DNA from: Actinomycetota bacterium
Lineage (GTDB): Bacteria > Actinomycetota > Thermoleophilia > Solirubrobacterales > 70-9
DNA: 64,000 nucleotides
Reading direction: 5' to 3'
NCBI GenBank assembly: GCA_018268575.1
Contig: JAFDWF010000066.1
Span: 1 to 64,000 of the forward strand
In this document: positions 63,499 through 64,000 of the stretch, piece after piece
How the letters are laid out: each line of letters begins with the position of its first letter
Numbering within the stretch: the stretch's first letter is position 1
Made by a program: the position numbers and the translations under genes
Notes under the pieces: model-generated
What the model was told of the DNA's origin: nothing
Seen by the model: only the letters and a program-made list of their open reading frames with translations
Database searches by the model: none

Positions 63499-64000
63499 AT
63501 GTCGGAAAGAGATCCCGATCCGATGGCGGAGGAGAAGCACCGGGGCACCTGGCGCCTCGGCCGCGCGATCGTCTGGGCGCGATTGCTGATCATCGCCGCC
63601 TGGATCGCCGGCGCCGCGCTGGCCACCGCGCAACTGCCCTCAGGTCTCGGCTCCGAAGAAGCCGAGCTCGGCAGCCTCCTGCCCCGCTCCTCGCAGGCCC
63701 TCGCAGTCGAACAGCGCTCGCTGCAGACCTTCGGCTTCCCGCTGATCAGCCGCTCGATGGTGGTGGCGCAGAAGCGAGGCGGGTTCGACGCCGCCGAGGG
63801 CGCCGCCGCCCTCCGCTACATCGCGAGGACCGACAAGGGCCACTCCGAACTGAAGGCGGTGCCGTTCGCCGCCGAAGGCAGGCCGCTCGCAGGCGGGCAG
63901 ATCGGCGACACGCTGCTGGTCTACCTGTATGTGGCGCCGTCGGCCGAAGACGCGGTCGGCATGAGCGAAGAATTCGCCGCCGGCCTGCGACGGGCCACCG
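63499..64000 (+). CDS. MMPL/RND-family transporter, N-terminal part
   Basis: The frame is open from the ATG at 63499 to the window edge (167 codons). After a charged start, helix 1 (AIVWARLLIIAAWIAGAALA) is followed by the extracytoplasmic segment LGSLLPRSSQALAVEQRSLQ TFGFPLISRSMVVAQ typical of MMPL proteins, in which a paired substrate chunk before helix 2 begins this way. Such transporters export lipids or hydrophobic compounds across the membrane. The C-terminal two thirds lie outside the window, so subfamily and substrate are open. Confidence 0.82.
   Translation, partial: MSERDPDPMAEEKHRGTWRLGRAIVWARLLIIAAWIAGAALATAQLPSGLGSEEAELGSLLPRSSQALAVEQRSLQTFGFPLISRSMVVAQKRGGFDAAEGAAALRYIARTDKGHSELKAVPFAAEGRPLAGGQIGDTLLVYLYVAPSAEDAVGMSEEFAAGLRRAT

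Overview
The window is about 64 kb of very GC-rich DNA whose genes sit in tight, translationally coupled operons (4-nt ATGA/GTGA overlaps are the rule). Gene content points to a free-living actinobacterium, most likely of class Thermoleophilia (Solirubrobacter/Conexibacter-like). The reasons are an F420-dependent LLM oxidoreductase, a glucosyl-3-phosphoglycerate synthase domain, actinobacterial gas-vesicle genes, a two-haem cytochrome c in the bc complex, and a short membrane-anchored protein whose N-terminus (YANVMATLAVFIAIGG) I associate with this class. The taxonomic call is inference.

Layout. 1-6361 (- strand) is a Tcp/Tn916-type conjugation locus in the order tcpC, tcpD-like, tcpE, tcpF ATPase, tcpH-like (cut by the window edge). 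A perfect 20-bp-arm hairpin separates it from an ArsR regulator. 7043-7635 is a vapBC pair. 7682-12836 is a cell-envelope operon headed by a sigma factor carrying its own zinc-finger, membrane and extracellular segments. 13463-19437 is a stress patch: a principal-type sigma factor, Hsp20, four MpsC/DUF2294 paralogues, a frameshifted STAS gene and a hicBA pair with a damaged hicA. 19466-22480 is sugar uptake, phosphatase and F420 enzyme. 22513-28983 is a seven-gene overlapping operon (NodB-like deacetylase, acyl-CoA dehydrogenase, NodS-like methyltransferase, flavoprotein reductase, GT2-GpgS fusion, DUF72, UdgX). 29132-30142 is a nonsense-interrupted gene next to DUF421. 30362-37435 encodes cytochrome c oxidase plus the bc1 complex. 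37490-39891 holds DUF1360, YihY and a SigB/SigF/SigG-type sigma factor. 40046-49231 holds two metabolic operons (USP-like/SDR/GH15 and enolase-superfamily/TPP enzyme/membrane protein/gluconate-dehydrogenase-3/GMC). 49252-54779 holds a CDF transporter, DJ-1/PfpI, topoisomerase IB, a fifth MpsC paralogue, a broken DUF6328 gene and a string of very small proteins. 54785-61160 is a gas-vesicle operon. 61323-64000 holds a second membrane-extended ECF sigma factor, DUF6458 and the start of an MMPL transporter.

The unifying signal is the motif GGGTAC, usually as the palindrome GGGTACCC. It recurs immediately upstream of start codons across the right three quarters of the window, very often exactly 15 nt downstream of a G-led tetramer such as GTTA, GTTC, GTCT, GCTT, GAGT or GGGT. 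This matches the actinobacterial SigB/SigF promoter form (GNNT, 14-16 nt, GGGTAY), and a sigma factor of that class is encoded at 39109-39891. In many cases the start codon lies about 9 nt after the -10, which predicts leaderless mRNAs. I infer one general-stress regulon here that includes the terminal oxidase/bc1 operon, the NodB/NodS/GpgS operon, MpsC, DUF1360, YihY, CDF, DJ-1/PfpI, topoisomerase IB, TPP-enzyme and USP genes and one membrane-extended sigma factor.

Four or five genes in these families are visibly broken (frameshift, amber codon, internal deletion, lost C-terminus). Sequencing error cannot be separated from real decay using this sequence alone. No rRNA, tRNA, CRISPR array, transposase or integrase was recognised.
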